64,000 bases of DNA, from assembly GCA_034687125.1 (NCBI GenBank), contig JAQGBZ010000319.1, positions 1 through 64,000 of the forward strand, read 5' to 3'. Below are positions 39,401 through 51,991 of this stretch, in pieces. Position numbers and translations under genes: made by a program. The stretch comes from Neelides folsomi. Lineage: Eukaryota > Arthropoda > Collembola > Neelipleona > Neelidae. Each line of letters begins with the position of its first letter. Within the stretch, counting starts at the first letter, position 1. The notes under the pieces were generated by a model. It searched no databases. It was not told the origin of the DNA and saw only the letters and a program-made list of their open reading frames with translations.

Positions 39401-40085
39401 ATGTTCATTAAACATAAGTTTTCAATTAAGAAATAAATATGTAAATCATAGTAAAATAAATTTACTGTGAAAGTGTCCAATTAAAATGCAATTAAATATA
39501 ATGCTCATAAATTAGGATTTATATGGCACTTTCATAGTACATATAATTTTAGTTTATGAAATGATCAATAAATAATCGAATAGCAATATTGTAAACGGAA
39601 CGTTAAATTGTACCAGAATTGAAGAGTTGGTGATTTTCTTTGCAATTTTTACTTTCTGCATTGAAGTCGACATAAAAGAGCCCCAAGGGATGTCCGAAAT
39701 TTGCAGTAGGATAAGGATCAATGGCCAAAATGAGATCATGCGGTCTGCTCGCTTTGGTGCTACTCGAGTCGGGGAGAACTGCAAACACTTTCTTCTTCTT
39801 CGACTCTTTGTAAATTCTTCCCGAGAATATCGGTTCACGTTGTCGGCCAATATAAACTGCCGATTCGTGTCTCTTGATTTGTGAGAGTTTAAAACACTCA
39901 TCTTCCGATCCTAAGTTTGATTCAAGACACCGCTGGAAATCAAAAAACTTGAAGGCTGTTCCCCCGAACTTTTGTGCTAATTGAGCATCGGTCAATTGGA
40001 GCGGCGAGAGTGAATTTGTCTCAATCGTCCCTCCGGTCGACGTCTGAACTCCAAGGAGTAAAAGGGTAAGAGGGATCAGAGACAT
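36467..40085 (-). CDS. Secreted protein with a degenerate clan CD (legumain/caspase-fold) protease domain
   Basis: Six minus-strand exons: 39614-40085, 37772-38045, 37307-37703, 36944-37198, 36723-36864, 36467-36588; phases close to 553 residues. The start gives a clean signal peptide (MSLIPLTLLLLGVQTSTGG); an upstream in-frame ATG at 40190 is less likely. The N-terminal half is Cys-containing and unfamiliar (PHDLILAIDPYPTANFGHPL, then RCPNLLERFTGG). From residue about 262, AILIGGGWNRLHSG, MLKKIGVLGENIKMFYANG, DSLFIYL (355-361) and KRIVLVIDQSNSEIL (403-417) follow the strand order of clan CD proteases. In active members DSLFIYL would run into S/D-H-G with the catalytic His, and VLVIDQ into the catalytic Cys; here these are NNP and Ser412. 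The fold call is my inference from motif order. The tail is acidic and Ser/Asn-rich. No frame breaks, so it reads as a working gene for a non-catalytic protein. Confidence 0.7.
38046..39613 (-). other. Intron 1 of the pseudo-protease gene
   Basis: 1.57-kb intron with a GC-richer middle (38340-39060) compared with the rest. The plus frame at 38757-38981 has no motif. It might hold an alternative promoter or regulatory DNA; nothing specific recognised. Confidence 0.5.
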
Positions 40086-43000
40086 TCTGAGATCTCTCAA
40101 ATGGAGTGACACCACGGACGGGGAAACTTTGACTGGGATCTCGCTCTGGATGATGAGGATGACCAGCGGAGAAAAAGAAGTTTGGTTCACTTGTGAGGGA
40201 AACGATTAGATGTTAAAATAAACAGCCGTGTGGATTGCCGGTCCTCGCCGCGTACACAAAATGAAAAAGGTAAAGATCAAAGGGAATTAGCCGACGATTG
40301 TGTGGCTGCTTTGAATGATGCCGTGTTCCCGTCCTTCTAGCTGCTGGTCCTACGCCTTGGATTCGCCTTCTTTGTATTATGATGGCTCGGCCCTCGGCCT
40401 CCTTGCCTCCTCCTTTAACTCCCTTGTCATTACTCACCTTGTACATCTCCGACCCTCCCTATCTCCTCAAAATCAACGCCTGAAGTTCGAGGGACCTGAG
40501 AGTTCATGAGACCGACAATCACAAATATTTTTATTCAACAGTTCAATCTGATCTAATGAAACGATCCCTGGCCAACTCCAACTAAACCTGGAATTCTTAA
40601 TTCCAGTACCAATTTGGAATTAGGGGTATAATTGGAATGTGAGGAGAAAGCGTGGTAAAGAAAGTAATGATTTAATGATGGAAATAATGGAATTAAATAG
40701 GACAGTAGGACTCAAAGTCTTTATTACTTTCTATCACATATTTCTTTTAAGTAATTCACTCAATAATTGGAATGGAAATCTAACACTAATTGCCTCTATA
40801 TGGCAGAGCAAGTATTTACCAGTTTTATATAAAAACACAAGGGTAAACACAATAGGTAATACATACACATTTATGTAATGTATATTCAATAATTGTTTAA
40901 TACACTATAATACTTATAAACAAACGTGAAATCTTCATTTTAGGTAATACCAATATAGGATTTATATAAGACCTATAAACTTCTACAATAAATAACCCAA
41001 TGGTTTAAATTTTTAAATAAACGTTTCACTAAAGGTAATTGAATTTTGGATCAATAAAGGGTTGTTTTTAAATTGCACTAAATGTGTATAAATATAAATT
41101 TTGAATAATCTGATTTTTAATATTCTCTTTTAGCAAATGTTCAAGATTAGTAAATTCTTCTAAAGACTAAAAACTATTCATCTAATGAATATGAAAAATT
41201 GAATCATTTACAGTAAAAACTTTCAAAAGTATAATAATCTGCATCTATATTATAAAGTAGAGTACACATTGAAATAAATTTTCCAAACCCACATGTCCTT
41301 ATATGTCTTTCCTTAATGTTTAACGTATTCACCTACATACTTAGTACTTATATGTACACATTTAACAATTAAGATATGACAATACAACATTTAAATACGT
41401 AGTTGACAAGATACGAGATACGAGATTAACTTACACGACACGACTTTAATTTTAAAGACAATATATTAATTATCAATCTAATAATGTAGTTAATATATCC
41501 ATATTAGTTAATATATCCTAAATATTTATATATACAATATATTCGACATTAAACTGCATGCTGTTGAGTCAATACATCAATGAAATATATTACCTATTTA
41601 GTAAGTGTAATAAGTTTTAAGGCAAATTCTATTACATGCGTATAACTTATAATTAATAATAAATAGTGACAATATCCTTTTTAACAAACAGCACTACATA
41701 TAATAATTTTATCAATTACTACCAGAGTAAATTGGTTATACAATTACAATACACTATTGTTAAATAATTAAATATATCTATGTAGTATATCTTTAAATAT
41801 CTTTTTAGTAGATTTTAGTTTAGCTTATGAAATGCAAATTATTTTGATTATTATTTCAGATGAATTGGCAAATAATCGGAGCCTTTTCTTAAACTTCTTC
41901 TAGGAAAATCATAAAAGTATTATTATGTACACAGGTCTCATTCAATATTTAATTGCATAAATGGAATGTAAAATAGAGAATAGTTTATACATAAATACAA
42001 TATCTAATAATTTAAAAACATTATTGCTTTCTCTATATAATAAAACTTTTAATTTACAAATATTTACTCCGTTTTAGTATTTATGTACATTTTACAAATG
42101 CATATAATTAACAATTGTATAACATTAGATGTTTATTGAATATTAAAACAGAAAGGTAAAATTCTTAAGCATGTATTGTTACTCGAATGCTTAATTCTTG
42201 AAAGCAAGTCTTAATGAAAAGTAATATTAATGAATAAATGACTCGGTTCACTAATGGTCTTTTTTAAATAAAATTAAAATCACAAAGAATTATAGATTTC
42301 TCTACATAAATTCATAATTACGAAGAAAACGCTATTCTGTTATACTATTTAACTATTTAGTTTTTAGATCAAAACAAGTTAATCTCGATATTTTTATATA
42401 TAATAATATATAAACAGATGTATGGTATATTCTATAATTATTATACTAATTTAAATATCCAATTTTATCTATCCAAGTACTCTGTTCTGCAATTAATCTA
42501 ATTATATAATTACTCTACATTCGAATCCTAAAATATTATTTAATTCGTGGCATCATTGAAGCATAGTATTGTTAAATCCCTACTGTAAATGCCTTCAACT
42601 ATTCATTAATTAAGTTTATGTATTAGGAATGTGTAATTGTGTGAATATTAAATGGATAGAACATAAATTATAAGTATTTTGGTTAAATTCTTTTTCAAAT
42701 GATTTAAAAGTAAGTATATTATTATGAATGCGCATTGATTGCATGAAGCATTGATTAGCATTTTTAAACTGGAAATTTTGACATTATTATTTTACAAATT
42801 TTGAACGATTGCACTACAGGTACGAATGGATTGATCTATTTTTGCTTATAGAAGGTATAATATACCATACTTAAATAGGGATTATAGCGTATAATTCTTA
42901 CAATAGGTTTGGGTTAAAAATGTTTTGATATTTCGGGTGTCAAATGCATGGTTTAAAGTTCAAGGTTTCATTTTTTCTATAAAATATTTCAGATTGATGT

Positions 43001-44795
43001 TTTGTTGTAGATTAGCAGTAGTTCTAATGATTGTAATCATGGATAGTCAGAAGTTTTGAAAATTCTAAATAGATACATTGTAACGGTGTGTGATGGTAGG
43101 TTTTGAATATGATGGTAAAATTAGTATATTAGGTACTTATGTTTTATTTAAAAATTTAGATTGATTGATTGGTAAAGTACCATTAAATAATCTTGGTTAG
43201 TTTTATGTTAGTAATGCTTATAATTATTAGCAATATAGCTTGAACAGATTGGATAGGTAGAAATCGGCAAGTTTTAATTGATTGTAATTGTGATTTGGAA
43301 TATTTAGTGCATTTACAAATGGAAAATTAGAATCAATTTTATACCCAAAATTGTTAGCGGTAGGTTTACTTATAAATATCGACTTAAAAGTCTCAAAGTC
43401 AGTTAATTTTATTTTCATGAATGATATTGACCTCACATTGTATGGGAATCTCCAACCAGTTCGATTTTGATTGTTTGAAGCAAATTTAGCACATAAGTTT
43501 CATTTAAAGGTTTCTTTGAACATTCGTTATACAATAATTCTTCTCCCTGTTTTTTACCTTTTTCCTCTTCATGATTTAACATTGTAACAATGATAAGTCT
43601 TTCCATTCTAATCTAATAGGTAAATTTTAAAGATTTTAAATGCAGACAGTTTTTAAGATCATTTGAATTGTTCGTGCTCTTTATGTAACTGTAAATAAAT
43701 AATTATCTAAATATGATGACTAGAGAATTAAAAAGCGCTGAAGAGGTTTTAGTATTTGAATGGATTGTAAAAGATTTGATTTTTAGCAAAAGTTTAATTC
43801 GAGTTCACTAACCGTTTTGGTTTAAATAGCGCTTGTAAAGGAATGTGTGTGGTTGTTTAAAATTAATCTTAATTACTTTTTGGTTAATGTTCTGACTATT
43901 AATATTTATTTAATAACCTTTTATATATTCTAATAAGTTCAATTATAGCATTATAATTTACGGATCAATAGAATTTGATTATCTTCATTTTTTGAATATG
44001 AATTCTGAAATTCTGATATTACACTTTGTATTTTCAAGTTTAAACCGTTAGCCAGTTCAATAATGATTGTTTGAAGCATTTTCGCACATATTTTAAATTT
44101 TTGAACTCTGATTTCGAATTGCTCATTAAAGCGAAATCTTATATTTAATGTGTTCTTAAATATTAATGTTGATAAATTGTTACAATAAATGTAAGATTAA
44201 ATTCTTAAAATATTTTAAACTCTTTTAAGAATACCATTTTTTACTGCGTATGAACCCCAATTTAATTAAACCCAATTTAAAATTAATATTAAAATAATAA
44301 TAACGCAAAAACTATTCACCTCTTATATTATTATAAAAGCGCAGGCCTACTAATTTTTATATTACAAATTATTATCGATTAATACAACGACTAATTTAAA
44401 ACATGGGCGCACAATGAGTTACAGATAACTTACGCGTGCCATTTATAATATTATTGCCTAAATTTAATATATAAACTTATGATAGTGCTATTCATAAATA
44501 TCACCTGTCAATTTCGTTTATGTCGTTGCAATTGATAGCATCCTATGGTTAAATAAAATTCATCAATTGAATCGTGCACTAAAGAAAGTCAAATTGTATA
44601 ATGACTATTAATTTTTAAAACTTGTAGATGTTTGGTTTAAACGCTTACTCAAAGTTCACATCAATTCGAAAGGCTTAGCTTGATTGGAAAGCATTATTAT
44701 AATATATAATATACTTTCTGTATATATATATAGTATATCTATTCTATCCCGATTATCATTCGAGTCACGGGCTCACGGTAAACTCGTTAGCGAGT
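40086..44795. other. Long AT-rich gene-poor region
   Basis: 4.7 kb between the pseudo-protease start and the last SNAP-25 exon. The first 450 bases (40086-40520) are GC-richer and fit a promoter/5' UTR of the pseudo-protease gene. From 40900 to 44700 the sequence is extremely AT-rich without coding frames; the minus frame at 43227-43436 has no motif. Two related segments near 43450 and 44050 (shared GATTGTTTGAAGCA) suggest an old repeat. Confidence 0.5.
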
Positions 44796-47616
44796 TTAAG
44801 ACTTCAGGAGCTTCCCAGCTTTCTCATTGGCCACGGATATTCGCACTTCATTTGATGACGCCTTGAGAAAAGACATTTAATATTCAGTCAGTATTGATTA
44901 AATCATCATCATTGTTCATTAATGCATAGAAATTGTATGTTTAGTTTTTGAATCTACAAAATGGTTCTATCCGAAGAAATTACTTTTTTATGGTTATTTA
45001 ATGCTTTATTACAACTACTGTACTTAAATATACCATATTGTATTCATCAGTAAATTCTTTTTATAAAACTAATAAACTATTAAACTATGCGATGTTATTT
45101 CTCTATATGCAGGTATCTTATTTTTTGATATTTTTGGGAAATATTGTTTCTGAGTTCTGACAGTGTAAGTTTACTTCAAAGGTTTCTTCGAAATAACTAA
45201 CGATAAGTGTGGAGTATATCTTATAGAATTGTTTATAGGTAAAAGGAGAATTGAATTTACCTTCATGTTGATGCGATCAACTTGTCTGTTCTGATTTTCA
45301 ATTTCGGATCCCATGTCAAGGGCCATGTTCCTCAGATTCCCCACCATAGTTGAAACTTGTCCCATATTGTTTTCCATTTCATCCTCTCGAGCGTCGTTTG
45401 TAATCCTAATGGAGAAAGTTTGTAAATTAGGGTGGGAATGAAAGGAATTGACTGAAAAGGGCCAACAGTTTCAATTACTTTCCAATATATCCTCCATAAG
45501 AGACCATCCCATTGGGGTCCATGACCCGTTGAGGTTGGCTGTTGACAACCTTCCCATCCTCATTTCCTTTCCAAGTCCCTGCATCCTCTTTGAAGTCTGA
45601 TGATCTGGGAAGAAAGGAATGAATTATTTGGAGCTCTTTGGCATTAGAGCAGGTCGGTCGGGTGGAATCGATTTAAAGATTTCACAAATTCATCCATTTA
45701 CTCATCTCCGATTACTCAAATGAATGTAATCTTCCGAGGGCAGGGATCTGGGAAGAATTTAATCAAACCTACTTGTTGCATGGAAGAACACAAAGCCCGC
45801 AGCATTTCTCCATCCCTTCGAGATTCTTCTCTGCCTCTCGCATATCTTCGTTGATCTGAATCATCCCAGCCTCGATATGATCCAGTTGCTCTGAAAATTT
45901 ACATCATCCATTCTTAGACTCAGGATTTCCTCTCTTTTCTTCCTTAACAACCCAAGATTGAATAATATTGAAGCTCATTTCCTCACCTCCTTGATCGTCC
46001 AATGCAACCAGTGTACGAATTCCAGCCTCTTTGCTCTGCAAATCAAACAAACATGTAAATGGCATCAAGATATAATTCATGAAAGCATGTGTCATTTATT
46101 GACTTATTGTTAAAGCTGTATCATTGAAGAATATCAAAATTACCTCTTCACAAAGGGCCATCATTCGCCTTGTGCTCTCCAATGACTATAAAATTACATA
46201 AAAAATTGATAGTATTACATTGTTCATTTATTACATTCATCATTTCCCTATTTTACAATTGTCAACTGCCTAATATATTCTTGAAGAACTGTTGCTTCTT
46301 CTAAACAAATAATAACTGTTATACATACAAAAAGATAACTATTAAAATAATTGACCAAAGTTCTTTCTCCGAGTGAGTATACAAAAATTTAATCAGCTTT
46401 TAAATTGGTCCTATTTACCTACTTAATTATTTATTGCCACTAAAAGCACATTAGTTCATAGGTTGCATGATCACGGAATAAAACTGACAATCATTGCTGT
46501 CCCTGCTTTTTGAATCGATTTCTTTTGAAAAAGTAAATCGATACTTAAATAAGTTCATGCTCTTTGAGTCTTCTTTTTGATCTTTCAAGAAATATGATTT
46601 CTCGATATAAAATGTATTACGCCGTCTTTCATCTCAAAAGTTTGACAGAATTGAACATTAAAGTGAAATGAATTGCCGTATCGTGTAGCTGTATACATAC
46701 ATTGATAGATACAGTAAAAAATATTATGTATAAAAATATTGTTATTTATTTCCAATTTCCAGAAACAAGAACGATTTTTGACAATTTTTATTGCAAGTCA
46801 AGAATCGAAATATCGAAAAAGTATAGTGAGTTTTTAATTCAAATTCCAATTTTTAATTATGTAAGTAGTTTAAAGCAAATTTAAAGCTTTAATTTTTATC
46901 TGGGATAAAATTCAGTTCCGTTGGGGCACATTTGATCCGTGAATTCAATCCTTTTTGGAACCGGATCTTATCATTTAATCAGCAGGAATTTGCGCAAATA
47001 TATAACAACTATCAGGTATATGGTAGTATTTGACTGAAATATTAATTGAGGCATCGTTATACTAGGTATATAATGTTGTGTTGTATTACACAATAACAGG
47101 AGATATTATGATTGTACCTATATATAAGTATTAATATTTTATACTGTAATTAATTATAGAATCATAAAATTGCCTGTCAGAACTTGACTATCAATAAAGC
47201 CTAATTACACAGCTCTGAAATATAGATAATCACAAAATCGCAAGCGTGTTCCTATTACAGGAGACTGGCTTTGTTAAAGGTCAGACCATTATTAATTGGA
47301 AGTAAATATTTATACTTACAATTATGCATACTATTAGCATTTTGCAATGCTAAAGCATGTAAGTAAATATATTAAGTAGGTATGTAATAAAGCATTTTGA
47401 ATTTATATTTATTTATACTAATTGTAAGTATAGTGTATTTATCAATTAATAGTATTTATTCTTTAATAAGTAATTTATTTTATAAACAATTAATTTAGTA
47501 AATGTATAGAAAGAAAGGGTTAAAGTTACATCATCTGTGCCCTGGTTGCATTTGATCTGTAGCTCTTCCAGTTCCGATTTTGGAACCTGAGGTTCCAGTG
47601 GAGGTGGAGGTGGCAT
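44796..47616 (-). CDS. Snap25: SNAP-25, t-SNARE of synaptic vesicle fusion
   Basis: Plasma-membrane Q-SNARE that pairs with syntaxin-1 and synaptobrevin for exocytosis. Seven coding exons on the minus strand: 47530-47616, 46144-46185, 45987-46035, 45773-45890, 45479-45604, 45261-45405, 44796-44861; 210 residues (Drosophila 212). The first SNARE helix runs [47 protein letters not shown]. The palmitoylated linker keeps four cysteines, [12 protein letters not shown]. The second helix is [47 protein letters not shown], then the small last exon [21 protein letters not shown], found 400 bases downstream. The zero-layer glutamines lie in DDQGEQ and ENQNRQ. The Pro-rich start [10 protein letters not shown] is specific. 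A non-coding 5' exon probably ends at 48275 (AAAG|GTAATGG). Confidence 0.96.
46186..47529 (-). other. SNAP-25 intron between coding exons 1 and 2
   Basis: 1.34 kb, AT-rich. No gene seen; the plus frame at 46702-46884 has no motif. Confidence 0.6.
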
Positions 47617-49279
47617 CTTTGCTTCTACCTATAATATAATATAAAAAATCATTAATTATTCATATTTATATTAATCAATTATAATCAGTAATTGGGGTCA
47701 ACATTAGTAGTATTGTTGATTAAACTATAACTTAACATAAGTAAACAAATATTGATTGTATTAGTTATACATGAACTTTAATGCTCGTAAGGTAGTTGAA
47801 TTATATATGTATAAGGAAGAAACATCAAAGAGTTAAGATAGAAGAATAGAACGTACTGAAGTTATTAATAGACTATGTATTAGCAGACATTATGATAATT
47901 AAAAACTACTTTAGTCTACAAAGAGAAAATTGCATTTTTACATGCAGCCGAAGAAAGTTATTGATGTTCTTTACCTACCTAAACATTCATTTGGGTATTC
48001 AATTATAGTGGAATCAACTACTATGTTATGCGAATCTCTTGGAAAAGTATTAAAATCATAAGCACTTGTTTTAACAAGCGAGTTTTCCCAAAGTGCTCAC
48101 AAAGACATAATCCTAACTCATGTACGATAAGCAAACACATAAATAGTGTCTGTTGAAGCTGTTGAACACCACATGATAACCTCTTAATTCAACCCCCAGA
48201 TTCGCAAGCTTTCCTACACCTGTTCGCTCTTAATAATAAAAGGAATATATATAGGAATGTTTGATTTCCATTACCTTTCAGACGAGCGTTTAGGAATTAG
48301 GAGATAAATCCGGATATTTGTACAAGATCGACGAGGGGAGAGAAGGCTGCAAGCTGGGTGAGAGTAAAAGTAGAGGAATCCAATATGGGGCAGGGAGAGA
48401 GGCGGGCGTCGGAGAAAGACTACGGAGAAAACTCGGGTAGAAAGGAGCGGAATAGCTTCGGAGCGGAATCCGATTTAGGAGGGACGGGAGGGAGATCAAC
48501 GGGGGACCATCACACACGGGGGGGCAAGTGTGAGTCGGGCACTCGGTCGAAGTGCGCCGATTTACTTCTCTATATTACATATATCCATTCAATGAAAGCA
48601 TATCCCTCCAGCTCATCTTCCTACGGCTCTCGGCGCTGCGGCACCCAAAATCGATATCTCACTCCGTTCAGGAGCCCTTCACAAGGTGGATGAAGATCTT
48701 AGGAGACTTTCCACATTTCCTCTCAAGGTGCGAAGTTTGGGGGAAATCGTCTCGAGCACAGTGAGTGCCTTCGCTCCTTCTCAACAGCTTTAAATTATGC
48801 GTGAAGTTCCCATCTCATCAAATGAAATGAATTCTTCAGAGTGATTCGAGAGCATTAGAAATTTAGGCTAATAACGTCGAAACTCCACTTGCCTTTTCAA
48901 CTTTTTCCAACTTTGAACAAAAATGTTCTGTTAGTAATGACAAACTTTCCACTCAACTTTCCTTTGAGCTCAAAGAAAATGAAATTGAGTAATCGATAGG
49001 AAATGTTGACACTCAAACTCAAACGGAATGCAAATTGATAAAATCAACTTGTTGTTCCTCTGCTGTTCAACATTTGAGAGATTTCGATAAAATAGCAAAG
49101 AAAACCATGTAAAATTTTTTGACGTTTTTTGCGCCATACCTAGAAATAGTTCAATTAGTAGTGACCTTATGCGAGATATTTCGAGCGATTGTAAATGACA
49201 ATAAGATTAATAAATAAATTGTAAAAGTTGATCAAGTTTATTTTAATTCTTAATTTTAATAAACATTTAAAAAATAGGT
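47617..49279. other. SNAP-25 5' region and TEX10 3' flank
   Basis: Contains a probable SNAP-25 5' UTR intron (from donor at 48274 to acceptor TTATAG just before 47627) and, at 48275-48770, the most GC-rich intergenic stretch of the window, fitting a SNAP-25 promoter with 5' UTR. Open frames there (48290-48764) are compositional shadows. Confidence 0.5.
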
Positions 49280-51991
49280 TTATCTGATTTCACGTAATAA
49301 TAATTCTGAATCTGAATAAATAAACAAACGTTCAACTTCTGCTGATTTTGAAAGATCTTCAGATTTCAAGACATCTAAAAGAGAATGCACATATACGAAT
49401 TATTAGTGTTTAAAAATTATTCAATTAGATATGAAAGAAAATCCATAATGTAATTTATATTAATGGATGATTCGGATAAAAGAATTGGAATAGTTAACGT
49501 ATTAATTTATACAAGGTAAATATACAAACTTTGAAATGTAGAAATGTGAGCTTCGAGCTGAGGACGAATGTTGGTCAATTTCCTTATTGAAATGAAGGTT
49601 AATAAAGTCAAAACCTCTGTAGATAGGATCTCCAGACTGAAAAGCTCAGGGACGATCAAGTCCCATGATAACGCCATCAATAAAGAAGGAGTTTTTCCTT
49701 CTTGATTTTTAAGGGAAGTTAAGTTGAGAAGAAAAGAGAGAGCGACATTCGGATTACTTTGTAAAAACAAAAGAACAAACTCTGATAATAAATGAGCAAA
49801 TTCCTCCTGATTGAATGAACCTAAAATGTAAAGAATTAGGTTCGCTTCCTCTGCATTAATGTCCTCTTCTTTAATGCCTATGAAAGAAAGCATACAAATT
49901 TAAACACAATGAAATAAAGATATTTTTCTTAATGTAATCTAAATGTAATTTTGTAAATATGTTTAGATATTTAGAATTTTAATGAAATACCTTTAAGATA
50001 AGTTTTGAAGGAATGAACAAGCTTTTTGTCAGAGAACAATGACAGCTGAGAAGCAATGTTGAATAAATTCAGATTGACTAAACGAGCAGTATTTCGATCA
50101 GAATCGCTCAATGTGGAAAATGGTAGAAAGCTCAAAAAGCATTTCTTCAGTTTAGCCCCAATATTTGCCTATTAAAGATAAACAAGCAAAATTAATTCTC
50201 TCTACAAGATTGTTTTTAATAAAATGTAAATATCAGTGTTAATTTATCATATGTATTAAAAACATACACCGAATTGTTGAGTTTCAACTGAATCCGTGTC
50301 ATTGGAGTTAGAATCTGCATTCTTATCTTTAATCAAAAAAGTCATTATCTTAACAAAGCAATGAAGAATTTCTAGAACATTTGTGTTCAAAGCAGATCTG
50401 TCGTGATTTCTCTTTGTATCTGAAATAAAATATTTAAATTATTCAAAAATTAACATTTCAATGAAAAAAATGAAGAGATGAAAAACTTTGTAAAATGGCA
50501 AGCTATAAAAAGTACAAAAAATGAATGAATGGGGGAATTAATCTTACCAAATAAGATTTATGAAATATTTATAAAGGAAAGAAATTTCCTTTTGCAAAAT
50601 TTTTGCAATTTAAATTATTTGCGGATAAAAAACGTATCAGTAGATATCAGAATAAAGGAATCTTGGTCATTGAAGATAAATATAAAATTCATTTCCTCTA
50701 CCGATCCAGGTGCTTACCTTTTTTTGTGCCAAAATGGCCCAAACCAGCAATTCGCTTTTCCTCCATTGAAGGTCCGACCTCAATCCATGTTTCATTCAAA
50801 AGGGTGAAACATGTATTTGAAAATTCAAACCAAAAATTCTCATTTTTGGGAACGTTAGCTGAGTCGAGGGATCCTTTCATGAACTCTTTGCTTTGTTTCC
50901 GATTAAATACGTTGGTTCTGTAAAGATTCTTGTACAGGTTGATTTCCTTCACCCTATTCTCTTGTTGGCCGATTTCCGACCAATTATAAGTTACAACTTC
51001 CGGTCTAAAGTCCTGAACATCATTTTTATCTCTCAAGCTAAGACAAGCTTCAATTAATCCGAAAACTCGAATTCTCTCTTTTAAAGCATCTCCTTGCTTT
51101 CCCGACACTTCATTCTTTAACTTGGCAATTCCAGGTTTAGCAGACGATGAATCGGATTTGAAAGAAATGAGATCCAGCAAATTTGGTAATAAAGTTCGAA
51201 GTGTGGTCAACACAAGTCCCGGAAAATGTGAGATGATAAGTGAAATGTAGGGAAGGGCATTGTAACGAATCTTAATATTCAAGTTAGTTAAAGTGCACTT
51301 GAGATGTGTAAGGACCAGAGGCCAAAATGGTTTAATTTGATTTTCATTTATCTAAATGAAAAAAATATTAAGATTAATAACTCTGGTTACATTCAAATAT
51401 TTTGTGAATAAATATTGTGTGTATAATACATTGGTACTATTTATATTATTTAATTAATACCTGAGCAAAAAAATATTGGAAAACTTTTAAATTCTCTGCT
51501 CGGACTGATGAATCCTCATCGGAAGCGAGAAGCAAAAGTTTTTGAAGTACTTTTTCAATGTTCAAATTATTTGAAGAAGCAACTAATATTTCGTTTAGCC
51601 CTTTGAGTGATTCTTTTCTTATATTGGCATTGGGATGATTAAGCGATGTAAGTATTTCCTGAATTTCAGAACAATAAGTTTAATATCGGCCATACCGTAT
51701 AATAGTAATGTAATAGTAAATAAGAAGTAAATGTGCTTAATTGTATCTACAGAATATGCAGGCAATTTAAATTTTTATAATCTATAAACCAACATTCAAG
51801 TTTTGTTTCTTTTTGGTAGTAATTTCACTCGTTTGTTGAGCAAGTTTGAGTTGTTCTCTGATGACAATCTTCTTCGTTTGCAATTTAGGATCAAACACAT
51901 TTAACCCTTTGGAGAGCTTTTTAACTCCAGTAAGCTGAGTTTTTGCCTTTTCTTGTTTGCGTATTTTTTTATGTTTCGCACTTTTGGCCAT
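49280..51991 (-). CDS. TEX10: TEX10 / Ipi1, Rix1-complex protein
   Basis: HEAT-like repeat protein of the PELP1-TEX10-WDR18 (Rix1) complex, which works in 60S ribosome maturation in the nucleolus. Seven minus-strand exons: 51794-51991, 51461-51658, 50718-51351, 50268-50419, 49991-50168, 49530-49877, 49280-49374; 600 residues, shorter than human TEX10 (929). The basic start MAKSAKHKKIRKQEKAK and the segment NVFDPKLQTKKIVIREQL fit the family head; EILTSLNHPNANIRKESLKG matches the conserved human DLLSQMHHYNAGVKQSALLG repeat. IRYNALPYISLIISHFPGL and VGPSMEEKRIAGLG lie in the Ipi1 region. The junction between exons 6 and 7 uses donor GTTTGT and is the least certain. Confidence 0.88.

Noticed and set aside
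36467-40085. First thought: semaphorin or another receptor ectodomain
   Set aside because: No Sema, PSI or Ig motifs after splicing; strand order fits a legumain/caspase-like fold better.
40086-40190. Upstream in-frame ATG for the pseudo-protease (starts MNQTSFSPL)
   Set aside because: The extra 35 residues would bury the obvious signal peptide that starts at 40085.
48290-48764. Several frames in the GC-rich SNAP-25 upstream region
   Set aside because: Overlap on both strands and are low-complexity; better explained as promoter/5' UTR.
50529-50923. Two overlapping plus-strand open frames
   Set aside because: They lie opposite TEX10 exon 3, whose minus-strand frame is conserved and spliced; the plus frames have no motif.
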